The notes below the pieces were generated by a model. The model was not told the origin of the DNA. It saw only the letters and a list, made by a program, of their open reading frames with translations, and made no database searches. The translations under genes were made by a program, and so were the position numbers. A stretch of DNA of 64,000 nucleotides from SURF-21 sp964462595 (GTDB taxonomy: Bacteria; Actinomycetota; Geothermincolia; Geothermincolales; RBG-13-55-18): contig CAYWXM010000036.1 in assembly GCA_964462595.1 (NCBI GenBank), positions 1 through 64,000 on the forward strand. The letters run 5' to 3'. The stretch's first letter is position 1. Each line of letters starts with the position of its first letter. Positions 17,359 through 25,754 of this stretch are shown piece by piece.

Positions 17359-18264
17359 ATGGCAGAAAAAGAGCGCTTCCGCGACGATATACCCGGATAT
17401 CTCAAGTATTATTTTTTCCGAGGCTCCTGCGGGCTGGTGGGAGCGCTGCCGGTCAGCGTTACGCACGGCCTGGGAGTAGTTATCGCCGAGATCGCTTACC
17501 GCCTTTCACGGCGCAAGCGCGACGTGGTTTACGAGAACATGCGGCGCGTGCGCCCGGAGGGTGATCCCGCGCAGTGGCGCCGCATGGCACGGAAGAGCTT
17601 TCACAATTACGCACGCTACTGGGTGGATTTCCTGCGCTGCTTTCACCTGCCGACCGAGGAGGTCTATAACTCCCTGGTGGTCCCGCACGGAACCGAATGG
17701 TTCGACGAAAGCCTGGAGAAGGGGCGTGGGGTCGTGCTGGCGCTGCCCCACTACGGGAGCTGGGACCTCATAGGGGGTTGGGTGGGTCACAAGTACCCGT
17801 CTTTCTGGGCGGTGGCGGAGGTGCTCAAACCCCTTCCCATGTACGAGTTCCATACCGAGCTGCGCCGGCGCATGGGCATCCGCATTATCCCTCTGGCCGA
17901 GAACACGGTGGAGAAGGTCATCGAGGCGCTGCTGGCTAACGGCATGGTCTGCCTGCTCTCCGACCGCCTCATCGCTGGCAGCGGGGTTGAGGTGGAGTTT
18001 TTCGGCGAGAAAGTGCTCATGCCTATCGGACCCGCCCTGCTCGGGGTCAAGCTGGGCACGGCGGTGATCCCCTGCCTCACCATCCGTAAGGGCGGCAAAT
18101 ACCATGGTTACGTGGGGCCGCCGCTGGACATCGAGGTAAGCGGCGACACCCGCCGCGACGTGCAGGTGAATACGCAGAAGATGGCCAGGGTCTTCGAGGA
18201 CTTCATCCGCGAGGACCCCACGCAGTGGCACATGTTCCAGCCCATCTTCAAGAACCACGCATGA
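17359..18264 (+). CDS. patA: LPLAT-family acyltransferase, PatA-like (PIM acylation)
   Basis: The protein (about 301 aa) belongs to the HtrB/LpxL-like lysophospholipid acyltransferase family. The catalytic H-x4-D motif is HYGSWD near residue 130, and conserved downstream blocks include IIPLAEN, LLSDRLIAGSGVEVEFFGE and a proline-rich PIGPALLGVKLG. In mycobacteria the protein in this position (Rv2611c, PatA) transfers palmitate to the mannose of PIM1. I choose ATG 17359 because it lies after the pgsA stop with a purine-rich site; ATG 17317 would overlap pgsA by 29 bases. The link to PIM synthesis rests mostly on neighbours. Confidence 0.85.
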   Translation: MAEKERFRDDIPGYLKYYFFRGSCGLVGALPVSVTHGLGVVIAEIAYRLSRRKRDVVYENMRRVRPEGDPAQWRRMARKSFHNYARYWVDFLRCFHLPTEEVYNSLVVPHGTEWFDESLEKGRGVVLALPHYGSWDLIGGWVGHKYPSFWAVAEVLKPLPMYEFHTELRRRMGIRIIPLAENTVEKVIEALLANGMVCLLSDRLIAGSGVEVEFFGEKVLMPIGPALLGVKLGTAVIPCLTIRKGGKYHGYVGPPLDIEVSGDTRRDVQVNTQKMARVFEDFIREDPTQWHMFQPIFKNHA

Positions 18265-18285
18265 CAGTGGTGTAGAATTATCCGC

Positions 18286-18372
18286 ATGAACTCAGGCGTG
18301 GTGCCTTTCGAAACCTTTATCACGGTGAGCGCGGAGACTATGCGGCCTCTAGCGCGAACCCCGCAGCGGTAA
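18286..18372 (+). CDS. Possible leaderless small ORF upstream of pimA (28 aa)
   Basis: A TAGAAT at 18273-18278 is followed after seven bases by ATG 18286, which opens a 28-codon frame ending at TAA 18370-18372, 16 bases before pimA. The geometry fits a leaderless transcript starting at the ATG. The peptide has no recognisable domain. It could be a translated leader that couples or tunes pimA, or a chance frame. Confidence 0.25.
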   Translation: MNSGVVPFETFITVSAETMRPLARTPQR

Positions 18373-18388
18373 CCGGAGACGTGAAGCG

Positions 18389-19480
18389 ATGAGAATAGGC
18401 ATGGTGTCGCCTTATTCCTGGGACTTCCCCGGGGGAGTGAACAGGCACGTGGAGCAGCTGTCCGACCACCTGCGCGCGCGTGGCCATGAGGTGACAGTGG
18501 TCGCGCCGGGCGGGCGGAACGGCGAGGGGTTCTTCTCCGCCGGGGGCTCCTTCGCGGTGTCCGCCAACCAGTCCACGGCCAACATCTCCTTCGGGCCACG
18601 GACTGCGGCCCGCATCCGCAGGTTCATGCGGGATATGACTTTCGACGTGCTGCACCTGCACGAGCCGCTCATACCCAGCGCGTCCATGCTGGCCCTCCTT
18701 TTCTCGAGCAGCGCCAACCTGGCCACCTTTCATGCGGCGCGGGAGAAAGGGGCTATGGGTTACCAGATGGCACGGCCGCTCCTCGGGCTCCTGGCGGGGA
18801 AGATAGACGTGCGGGCGGTGGTCAGCCCCGCCGCCCGGGACCTGGTGGCGCGCTACTTTCCCGGCGATTACCGCATCCTGCCCAACGGCGTGGATACCGG
18901 TATATTCTCGCCAGGAGGCCCGCTTCTCGAGGACCTCGACGAAGATGCCTTTCACCTCGTTTTCGTTGGCAGGGCGGAGCCGCGTAAAGGCCTGGACGTG
19001 CTCCTGCGGGCTCTTCCCCTGGTGCGAGAGAAGCACCCGGAGGTGCGTCTGCTGGTGGCGGGGGTGGAGGAGCCCGCGGAGAAAAGGGAGGGCGTGATCT
19101 GGTTGGGGAGGCTCCCGGACGGGCTCATCCCTGCCGCCTACCGTTCGGCGAAGGTAATGGTGTCGCCCGCCCTGGGCATGGAGAGCTTCGGCGTCGTGCT
19201 CATCGAGGCCATGGCCTGCGGGGTGCCGGTGGTGGCCTCGGACATCCCCGGCTATCGCGCGGTGGTGGAGGAAGGGGTGCAGGGGATGCTCTTCCCGCCG
19301 GGCGACCACCACGAGATGGCCCGGGTACTGATGCATCTCATCGAGGACGATGAAAAGAGGGATAAGATGAGAACGGCCGCAATTGCGCGGGCGGAAAGTT
19401 ATTCTTGGAGGAACCTGGTGCAGGACGTGGAGATCGCGTACCAGGACGCGATAGATATACACGGGAGGGTTACCCGATGA
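18389..19480 (+). CDS. pimA: GT4 glycosyltransferase, PimA-like (phosphatidylinositol mannosyltransferase)
   Basis: PimA adds the first mannose from GDP-mannose to phosphatidylinositol at the inner leaflet. The N-terminus (MRIGMVSPYSWDFPGGVNRH) matches the distinctive GGVQ/N-x-H loop of PimA. The C-terminal Rossmann domain has FVGRAEPRKGLDVLL and the nucleotide-sugar motif SPALGMESFGVVLIEAMA, containing the conserved E-x7-E. At 363 residues the length is right. It follows pgsA and patA as in mycobacteria. ATG 18389 is preceded by GGAGACGTGAAGCG. The family call is firm; the exact acceptor is inferred from context. Confidence 0.88.
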   Translation: MRIGMVSPYSWDFPGGVNRHVEQLSDHLRARGHEVTVVAPGGRNGEGFFSAGGSFAVSANQSTANISFGPRTAARIRRFMRDMTFDVLHLHEPLIPSASMLALLFSSSANLATFHAAREKGAMGYQMARPLLGLLAGKIDVRAVVSPAARDLVARYFPGDYRILPNGVDTGIFSPGGPLLEDLDEDAFHLVFVGRAEPRKGLDVLLRALPLVREKHPEVRLLVAGVEEPAEKREGVIWLGRLPDGLIPAAYRSAKVMVSPALGMESFGVVLIEAMACGVPVVASDIPGYRAVVEEGVQGMLFPPGDHHEMARVLMHLIEDDEKRDKMRTAAIARAESYSWRNLVQDVEIAYQDAIDIHGRVTR

Positions 19481-20442
19481 AGCTCGAGGAAGTAATCGAT
19501 ATATGCCGCGACCTCTGCGGGGAGGTGCGCAAAATGGTAAGGCCCTACCTGGGGGAGAAAGCGGCGCGCGAGATGCAGGGCAGGGGTGCCAGCGGCGACT
19601 CCACCTTCGCTATCGACGAGGTGGCGGAGGAACGGGTTGAGAGAAGGCTGGCGAGCATCCCCGAGGTGGCTTATTTCTCCGAGGACCGCGGCATGGTGGG
19701 AGCGGAGGCAGCGGAGTGGGTGCTGGTGGTGGACCCTATCGACGGCACGCGTCCCGCTGCGGCTGGCCTGGAGGCCTGTTGCGTCTCTGTTGCGGTGTCT
19801 GAGTATCATCCCGTGAAGAAGCCCAACCCCACCCATGGCGACGTGGTTTACGGCCTGCTGCAGGAAATAAAGAACGATGCCTGGTTCGAGGCGGAGCGGG
19901 GCAAGGGGAGCCGCATGGTGCTGGACGGGGAGGAGAGAGAGATCACAATACGGCCTCACGAGGATATCTCCACCCTGTTCTGGACCCTGGGGTTCCGGGG
20001 GCGGCCGGCGCTGCCCACCATCCTGGTGCTAGAGGAACTAATCGACGCCTCCAGCGTGGACGGGGGCATATTCGACCTGGGCAGCGCGACCTTCTGCATC
20101 ACCCGCCTGCTCACCGGGCAGCTTGACGCCTACGTGGACGTGGGAGACCGCATGATACGCGAGGCGCCGCAGGTGGAGGAGATGTTCCTGCGTGCCGGGC
20201 ACGGCCATGTCCTCAATAATTCCTCTTATGATCTGGCCGCCGCCGGCCTCATCGCCAGCGAGGCGGGCCTGGCCGTAAGCGATGCCTTCGGCAATCCAAT
20301 CCATGGCTATCCGCTCCTGGCCTCGGGACGGGAAGGCCAATTATCCTGTATAACCGCCGTGACACAGGGACTGCTGAAGACGCTTATCCTGGAGGTGGAC
20401 AAGGGTATCGAGCGCATGCGACTGCACTACGGATGGAGCTAG
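19477..20442 (+). CDS. Inositol monophosphatase family protein
   Basis: This 321-residue protein has the inositol-phosphatase signature VLVVDPIDGTRPAA (metal-binding D-x2-DGT) near residue 85 and the second motif SYDLAAAGLIASEAG, a form of WDxAAG with Tyr replacing Trp. The start at ATG 19477 overlaps the pimA stop as ATGA. The position in a PIM cluster suggests that it provides inositol or dephosphorylates PI-phosphate or inositol phosphate. Other members act on fructose 1,6-bisphosphate or PAP, so substrate is inference. The region between the motifs is longer and less typical than in classical SuhB. Confidence 0.75.
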   Translation: MKLEEVIDICRDLCGEVRKMVRPYLGEKAAREMQGRGASGDSTFAIDEVAEERVERRLASIPEVAYFSEDRGMVGAEAAEWVLVVDPIDGTRPAAAGLEACCVSVAVSEYHPVKKPNPTHGDVVYGLLQEIKNDAWFEAERGKGSRMVLDGEEREITIRPHEDISTLFWTLGFRGRPALPTILVLEELIDASSVDGGIFDLGSATFCITRLLTGQLDAYVDVGDRMIREAPQVEEMFLRAGHGHVLNNSSYDLAAAGLIASEAGLAVSDAFGNPIHGYPLLASGREGQLSCITAVTQGLLKTLILEVDKGIERMRLHYGWS

Positions 20443-21078
20443 ATGAGCCTTATAAGCATCTTTTTTATATCTCTCGGAGTGGGGCTTTCCGGAGCCCTCA
20501 TGCCGGGGCCGCTGCTTACGGTGACCATCAACGAGTCCTACCGTAAGGGCTTCATCGCGGCCCCGCTGCTGGTAGCCGGCCATGCCGTCCTGGAGGGTAC
20601 CCTCGTCGTGCTCCTGGTGCTGGGGCTGGACCGGGTGATAGGGAACTCCGCCTTCTTCGGGGTGGTGGGGGTGGCGGGTGGAGCGTTCCTCTTCTGGATG
20701 GGCCTGGGCATGGCGCTGGACGTGCGGGACGGCAGGTTAATGCTGGACCTCCAGACCCATTCATCAACACGCGTCGGCCCCTTCGTGGCCGGGCTTACCG
20801 CCAGCGTCTCCAATCCCTACTGGTTTCTGTGGTGGGCAACTTTCGGCCTGAGCTGGCTTCTTCGCTCCATGGATAGCGGAGTGGCGGGGGTACTGGCCTT
20901 TTTTACCGGACATATAATGGCCGACCTGCTGTGGTATATGCTGGTGGCCTTGCTGGTAATCACGGGCAAGAGGTTCCTCTCCGACCGCGTCTACAATTAC
21001 GTTATCCTGGCCTGCGGCACCTTCCTTGTCATCCTGGGCGCCCGCTTCATAGGTGACGGCCTCTTTCACCTGATATAG
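20443..21078 (+). CDS. LysE/RhtB family exporter
   Basis: The 211-residue membrane protein has six hydrophobic segments and the family hallmarks GALMPGPLLTVT near the N-terminus and NPYWFLWWATFG in the middle. Members export amino acids such as lysine, threonine or homoserine and relatives. Its substrate cannot be told from sequence. It starts on the base after the stop of the inositol phosphatase-like gene, so it is the last member of that operon. Confidence 0.85.
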   Translation: MSLISIFFISLGVGLSGALMPGPLLTVTINESYRKGFIAAPLLVAGHAVLEGTLVVLLVLGLDRVIGNSAFFGVVGVAGGAFLFWMGLGMALDVRDGRLMLDLQTHSSTRVGPFVAGLTASVSNPYWFLWWATFGLSWLLRSMDSGVAGVLAFFTGHIMADLLWYMLVALLVITGKRFLSDRVYNYVILACGTFLVILGARFIGDGLFHLI

Positions 21079-21207
21079 GGGCCGACGGTCGATAACCCAC
21101 GAGAGGAGAATATCGCGTATAGTAAAGCGATAGTGAGAGGTATTCGATAATAGAAAAGCAAGTCGCAGGTTCATTCGGGGATTTGTTTAAGAAAGGAGGT
21201 CACGCCG

Positions 21208-21771
21208 GTGGTATGGGTCTTAATCATCATCGGGGTGGTCGTGTTCCTGATCGTGATCGGGATCATAGCCATCTACAACAGGCTTATCCGCAACCGTAAC
21301 CGCGTGGATAACGCCTGGCACCAGATCGACGTGCAGCTGAAGAGGAGGTACGACCTCATCCCCAACCTGGTGGAGACGGTCAAGGGCTATGCCAGCCACG
21401 AGAAGGAGGTCTTCGAGAAGGTGACCCAGGCTCGCAGCATGGGCATAAACGCTCAGACCGTGAAGGACCAGGCCCAGGCCGAGAACATGATCACGGGCGC
21501 CCTCAAGAGCCTCTTCGCGGTGGCCGAGGCCTACCCGGACCTCAAGGCCAACCAGAACTTCCTCATGCTGCAGGAGGAACTGTCCGGAACCGAGTCCAAG
21601 ATAGCCTTCGCGCGGCAGTTCTACAACGATAGCGTTATGACCTACGATAACGCGCGGCAGAAATTCCCGGCGAATGCCGTGGCCGGCATGTTCTCGGACA
21701 AGTTCGGCGTCCGCGACTACTTCGAGGTCGAGGTGGCGGCGGAGCGCGAGGCTCCGAAGGTGGAGTTCTAA
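21208..21771 (+). CDS. lemA: LemA family protein
   Basis: LemA proteins are small membrane-anchored proteins with a single N-terminal transmembrane helix and a four-helix cytosolic or exposed bundle. The 187-residue protein has the helix at residues 2-24, then YNRLIRNRNRVDNAWHQIDV and RRYDLIPNLVETVKGY, the standard family core. The start GTG 21208 is behind a strong AAAGGAGGT. In many bacteria lemA is followed by a zinc protease gene, as here with htpX, and the pair is thought to act in membrane-protein quality control. The molecular role of LemA is not settled. Confidence 0.93.
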   Translation: MVWVLIIIGVVVFLIVIGIIAIYNRLIRNRNRVDNAWHQIDVQLKRRYDLIPNLVETVKGYASHEKEVFEKVTQARSMGINAQTVKDQAQAENMITGALKSLFAVAEAYPDLKANQNFLMLQEELSGTESKIAFARQFYNDSVMTYDNARQKFPANAVAGMFSDKFGVRDYFEVEVAAEREAPKVEF

Positions 21772-21873
21772 GGGCGGTACCGGGAAGCAGGGAGGCTCGA
21801 CTCCTGTAGGAGGCGCCAGTCCGGCGTGGAAAGCGGGCTGAGCCGAGCCATGGTGAGAAAGAGGTCTAGTGGA

Positions 21874-22857
21874 GTGAATTTCTACGATGAGATATCCAAG
21901 AACAAGTGGAAATCGGCCCTGCTGGTAAGCGCTTTTATTGTGGTCATCCTGGTTATCGGTTTTTCCGTGGGATACATCTGGGGATTCGATTACGCCATCA
22001 TGGGACTGGCGATAGCGGCCATAGTGGCCACCATCATGTCTTTCACGAGTTATTATCACAGCGACAAGATAGCTTTGGCCTCTGCCCGGGCAAGGCCCGT
22101 GACGCGCGAGGAATTCCCGTATTACGTGAACACCGTGGAGGGGCTTTCCATTGCTGCCGGCATACCGGTTCCGCGCACCTATATAATCGAGACCCCGGCC
22201 ATGAACGCTTTTGCCACCGGAAGGGACCCGGAACATGCCGCCATCGCAGTGACGACGGGACTGCTGGAGAGGTGCAACCGCCTGGAGCTGGAGGGAGTGC
22301 TGGCGCACGAGATGTCGCATATCGGGAACTACGACATCCGTTACATGTGCATGGTGGTAGTGCTGGTAGGGTTGCTGGTGATATTCGCCAACATCGTCAC
22401 GCGCATGATCTTCTTTGGCGGCATGTTCGGCGACCGCGACCGCGGCGGCGGAGGAGGGGAAGGCGGGGGCATCTTTCAGATCATCATACTCGTGGTGGGG
22501 CTGGTCTTTCTCATACTCTCCCCCATCATCGGCCAGCTACTGCAGCTCTCGATATCGCGCAAGCGCGAATATCTGGCCGATGCCACCGGCGCAAAGCTTA
22601 CGCGATATCCCGAGGGATTGGCCAGCGCCCTGGAAAAACTCAGCAGCGAGGCCAAGCCGTTCGAGCGTACCAGCCAGGCCACGGCGCACCTGTGGATAAT
22701 CGAACCTTTTAAAAAAGAGGCCAAGGCGAGCAAGGCCAGTAAATCCAGCATGTGGTCCACGCATCCTCCTATCGAGGAACGCATAAAGCGGCTGCGGGAC
22801 ATGTCGGGGCTGGAAGGGATGTACAACCAGGCCATGATGGAGGCAAGGCAGGGTTGA
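21874..22857 (+). CDS. htpX: HtpX-like M48 zinc metalloprotease
   Basis: HtpX is a membrane-bound protease that degrades misfolded membrane proteins. It has two N-terminal membrane helices, the catalytic zinc motif HEMSH (VLAHEMSHIGNYD), two further hydrophobic segments after it, and the downstream Glu ligand in REYLADATGA. The frame is open from GTG 21826, but GTG 21874 has GAGGT at an eight-base spacing and gives the usual NFYDEISKNK start, so I use it. A Gly-rich stretch (residues about 190-205) separates the catalytic part from the third membrane segment. It forms a pair with lemA. Confidence 0.92.
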   Translation: MNFYDEISKNKWKSALLVSAFIVVILVIGFSVGYIWGFDYAIMGLAIAAIVATIMSFTSYYHSDKIALASARARPVTREEFPYYVNTVEGLSIAAGIPVPRTYIIETPAMNAFATGRDPEHAAIAVTTGLLERCNRLELEGVLAHEMSHIGNYDIRYMCMVVVLVGLLVIFANIVTRMIFFGGMFGDRDRGGGGGEGGGIFQIIILVVGLVFLILSPIIGQLLQLSISRKREYLADATGAKLTRYPEGLASALEKLSSEAKPFERTSQATAHLWIIEPFKKEAKASKASKSSMWSTHPPIEERIKRLRDMSGLEGMYNQAMMEARQG

Positions 22858-22891
22858 ACCCGCCGGGCTTGAAGGCGTTTACGGCCTGGGG

Positions 22892-23012
22892 CCTCCAGGT
22901 AACTATTTTTGTTCCCGAGCCCGGGGGTAACGATCCTCGCACGGTTTGCTTTACCGGCCCGATCCTCCGGGTAACTGTCTTTGTTCCCGCGCCCGGGGAT
23001 AACGATCCTCGC
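22892..23012 (+). repeat. Direct repeat pair A (49 bp, two copies)
   Basis: Two copies of a 49-bp unit lie at 22892-22940 and 22964-23012, 72 bp apart, differing at five positions. Each contains GTAACTNTNTTTGTTCCCG, a CCCGGGG core and TAACGATCCTCGC. The inner part can form a GTT-CCC/GGG-AAC type hairpin. They lie in a 581-bp stretch between htpX and pdxS that contains no gene I can support. Confidence 0.75.
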
Positions 23013-23075
23013 TCAGCACTCGCAGGGTGCATATCCCGGGCAATTCCTCCTCTCGAGCATACTGCTCGCGAAGGT

Positions 23076-23280
23076 CGCTTCGGATCGACCCCCGGAGCTC
23101 GGGAAGTGTTTTTTATATAGGCGACACCCGGGCGGGATTTCAAACAATTAGTCACCCTTATGCACGGATGCGCTTCGGACCGGTTCGGCGGAGCTCGGGA
23201 AGTGTTTTTTATATAGGCGACACCCGGGCGGGATTCCTTTCATTTAGCTTCTTATATGCCCGGGCGCGTTTCGGACAGAA
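23076..23280 (+). repeat. Direct repeat array B (about 96-bp period)
   Basis: A 46-bp identical segment beginning GGAGCTCGGGAAGTG and containing TTTTTTATATAGGCGACAC then CCCGGGCGGGATT occurs at 23094-23139 and 23190-23235. Each is preceded by a CGCTTCGGA block (23076, 23171), and a third, degenerate CGTTTCGGA block occurs at 23267, so the array has two full units and a partial third with a 95-96 bp period. Base composition is patchy (AT-rich between GC-rich blocks). No inverted terminal repeats or transposase are present. Confidence 0.8.
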
Positions 23281-23348
23281 TCCCGGTTATAGTGGATGTT
23301 GCAGCGCAGATGAGAGACTTATGTGAACGCCCTGCGGGCCGGGCTTGA

Positions 23349-23377
23349 TTGATAGGGGTTATGGTATGAGCTATAGT
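23349..23377 (+). promoter_or_regulatory. Promoter of pdxS-pdxT
   Basis: TTGATA (23349-23354), an exact 17-base spacer and TATAGT (23372-23377) lie about 60 bases before the pdxS start. This is among the best promoter matches in the window. Confidence 0.6.
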
Positions 23378-23438
23378 AAAATCGAGGAGGCCCATAGGGG
23401 GCTTTTATTGAATAGAGGGGTTCGGAGGGACAGGTAAA

Positions 23439-24323
23439 ATGGAAGATAAAGGAACTTTACGGGTAAAGACCGGCTTGGCGGAGATGCTCAAGGGCGGCGT
23501 GATAATGGACGTTACAACGGTGGAGCAGGCGATGATAGCCGAGGAGAACGGGGCGGTGGCGGTGATGGCTCTGGAACGCGTTCCGGCAGATATCCGCGCC
23601 GAAGGCGGAGTGGCCAGGATGGCAGATCCCACGGTGATAGAGGCCATCATGGCGGCGGTGACCATACCGGTCATGGCCAAGGCGCGCATCGGGCATTTCG
23701 TGGAGGCGCAGATACTGGAAGCCCTGGGAGTGGACTACGTGGACGAAAGCGAGGTACTCACTCCCGCGGATGAGAAATACCACATAGATAAGTGGGGGTT
23801 TACCATCCCCTTCGTTTGCGGGGCCATCAACCTGGGAGAGGCGCTGCGCCGCATCGGAGAGGGAGCGGCCATGATCCGCACCAAGGGTGAGGCGGGAACC
23901 GGGAACGTGGTGGAGGCTGTGCGGCATATGCGCACCATAAAGGCGGAGATACACGCGCTTACCGTGACCCCCAAAGAGGAGCTGATGAGCGCAGCTAAAG
24001 AGATGGGTGCGCCTTACGACCTGGTATGCTGGGTGGCGGAGAACGACCGCCTGCCGGTGGTGAACTTCTCCGCGGGAGGCATCGCGACCCCGGCGGATGC
24101 GGCCATGATGATGCAGCTGGGGGCGGATGGCGTCTTCGTGGGCTCGGGCATCTTCAAGTCCGAGGATCCGGCCTCGCGGGCCAAGGCGATCGTCAGGGCG
24201 ACCACACATTACGAGGATCCCGTAGTCCTGGCCGAGGTTTCCCGCGGCATCGGGCAGGCCATGGTGGGCCAGGAGATATCCGAGATAGGAACGGAGAACC
24301 TCATCCAGTTTCGCGGCTGGTGA
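23439..24323 (+). CDS. pdxS: Pyridoxal 5'-phosphate synthase, PdxS subunit
   Basis: PdxS condenses ribose 5-phosphate, glyceraldehyde 3-phosphate and ammonia to PLP in the DXP-independent route. The 294-residue TIM-barrel protein shows GGVIMDVTTVEQA, the VMALERVPADIR segment, MAKARIGHFVEAQ with the catalytic Lys, YVDESEVLTPADE and FSAGGIATPADAA. Ammonia comes from the glutaminase PdxT, encoded 37 bases downstream. Start ATG 23439 lies behind GGAGGG. The pdxS-pdxT-yebC-ruvC neighbourhood is as in Mycobacterium. Confidence 0.97.
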   Translation: MEDKGTLRVKTGLAEMLKGGVIMDVTTVEQAMIAEENGAVAVMALERVPADIRAEGGVARMADPTVIEAIMAAVTIPVMAKARIGHFVEAQILEALGVDYVDESEVLTPADEKYHIDKWGFTIPFVCGAINLGEALRRIGEGAAMIRTKGEAGTGNVVEAVRHMRTIKAEIHALTVTPKEELMSAAKEMGAPYDLVCWVAENDRLPVVNFSAGGIATPADAAMMMQLGADGVFVGSGIFKSEDPASRAKAIVRATTHYEDPVVLAEVSRGIGQAMVGQEISEIGTENLIQFRGW

Positions 24324-24360
24324 GAGGAATACCGGCATCCCGCATGGTAAAAGAGGAGAG

Positions 24361-24951
24361 ATGAAAAAACCGATCGTAGGCGTGCTCGCGATGCAGGGAG
24401 CGGTGCGCGAGCACTTACGGATGCTGGAGAGTTGTGGAGCTCGGGGGATGGCCGTAAAGTATCCCGCCGAGCTCCAGTTATGCCGGGGCCTTATCATCCC
24501 CGGAGGTGAGAGCACCACTATCGGCAAACTCATGAACGCCTGCGGCTTTTCCGCCGAGATATGCTCTCTGGCCAGGCAGGGTATGCCGCTTTACGGGACC
24601 TGTGCCGGCCTGATAGTGATGGCGCGTCGCATCACGGGGGGTGACCAGCCACTGCTTGGGCTTATGGATATAACCGCGCGCCGCAACGCTTTCGGGCGTC
24701 AGGTGGACAGCTTCGAAACGGACATGAAGATTAAGGACATCCGGGATTCGGCCCGTTCCTTCAGGGCGGTGTTCATACGCGCGCCCTGGATAGACGAGGT
24801 CGGGCCGGAAGTCACCGTGCTTGGAGACTACCAGGGAAAGACGGTCATCGCCCGACAGGACGGTATGCTGGTGTCCGCGTTCCACCCCGAGCTTACAGGT
24901 GATGACAGGGTGCATCGGTATTTCCTGAACATGGTAGAAAAGGCGTCGTAG
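24361..24951 (+). CDS. pdxT: Pyridoxal 5'-phosphate synthase glutaminase subunit PdxT
   Basis: PdxT is the class I glutamine amidotransferase that feeds ammonia to PdxS. The 196-residue protein has the start VLAMQGAVREH, PGGESTTIGKL, the nucleophile Cys in LYGTCAGLIVMA, and the His-Glu pair in VSAFHPELTGD. All catalytic residues are present. ATG 24361 is preceded by AAGAGGAG. It is the second gene of the pdxS operon. Confidence 0.97.
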   Translation: MKKPIVGVLAMQGAVREHLRMLESCGARGMAVKYPAELQLCRGLIIPGGESTTIGKLMNACGFSAEICSLARQGMPLYGTCAGLIVMARRITGGDQPLLGLMDITARRNAFGRQVDSFETDMKIKDIRDSARSFRAVFIRAPWIDEVGPEVTVLGDYQGKTVIARQDGMLVSAFHPELTGDDRVHRYFLNMVEKAS

Positions 24952-24983
24952 AAGAAGGGCGATCCCCGGGACAGGAGGAGAAG

Positions 24984-25739
24984 ATGTCAGGACATTCCAA
25001 GTGGCATTCGATCAAGCACAAGAAGGGAGCCGCGGACGCCAAGCGGGGGCAGATGTTCAGCAGGCTCTCGCGGGCCATAATCGTCGCGGCACGCGAGGGA
25101 GGGGGGAACCCGGAAGCCAATTTCGCGCTGGCCAACGCCATCGAGAAGGCCAAGAGCTACTCCATGCCCAAGGATAATATAGAACGGGCCATCAAGCGCG
25201 GCACCGGGGAGGGTTCCGGCGAAGTATTCGAGAACATAGTCTACGAAGGATACGGAGCGAACGGAGTGGCCGTCATGGTGGACATCATGACCGATAACCG
25301 CAACCGGGCGGCAGCGGACATACGTCGCATATTCTCCCGTACCGGGGGCAGCCTGGGCACCTCCGGATCGGTGGCGTGGATGTTCGAGAAAAAAGGCAAT
25401 ATCATCGTCAACAAGGATTCGGGGGCGGATGAGGACAGCTTGCTGGAGACGGCGCTGGAGGCGGGCGCCGAGGATATGACCACCGAGGAAGAACACTGGG
25501 AGATAATAACCGACGCTGAGTCCTTCCGCGGAGTGGTCGAAGCCCTGAAGGAGGCGGGGTTCGAACCGACCTCCGCGGAAGTGACCATGCTGCCCAAGAA
25601 CACGGTCAAGCTGGACAAGGATGCGGCGAAAAAAGTGCTGCGCCTGGTGGACGCCCTGGAAGATTACGAGGACGTTCAGGAGGTATATGCGAATTTCGAC
25701 ATCTCCGACGAGATACTGCAAGAGCTATCCGAGGAGTGA
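24984..25739 (+). CDS. yebC: YebC/PmpR family protein
   Basis: YebC family members were described as transcriptional regulators and, more recently, as factors that ease ribosome stalling at proline-rich motifs. The 251-residue protein begins MSGHSKWHSIKHKKGAADAK, the family signature, and has NIERAIKRGTGE and YEGYGANGVAVMVDIMTDNRNR, followed by the C-terminal domain ending near YANFDIS. ATG 24984 lies behind AGGAGGAGA. It is located directly upstream of ruvCAB, a very common arrangement. Confidence 0.95.
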   Translation: MSGHSKWHSIKHKKGAADAKRGQMFSRLSRAIIVAAREGGGNPEANFALANAIEKAKSYSMPKDNIERAIKRGTGEGSGEVFENIVYEGYGANGVAVMVDIMTDNRNRAAADIRRIFSRTGGSLGTSGSVAWMFEKKGNIIVNKDSGADEDSLLETALEAGAEDMTTEEEHWEIITDAESFRGVVEALKEAGFEPTSAEVTMLPKNTVKLDKDAAKKVLRLVDALEDYEDVQEVYANFDISDEILQELSEE

Positions 25740-25754
25740 GGCGCGAAACATCCT

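Noticed and set aside
23076..23280. Possible CRISPR array
   Set aside because: Only two full units with a partly related remainder and no uniform repeat-spacer pattern; no cas genes nearby.
22752..23326. Open frames across the repeat region after htpX
   Set aside because: They merely translate the direct repeats and show no protein features.
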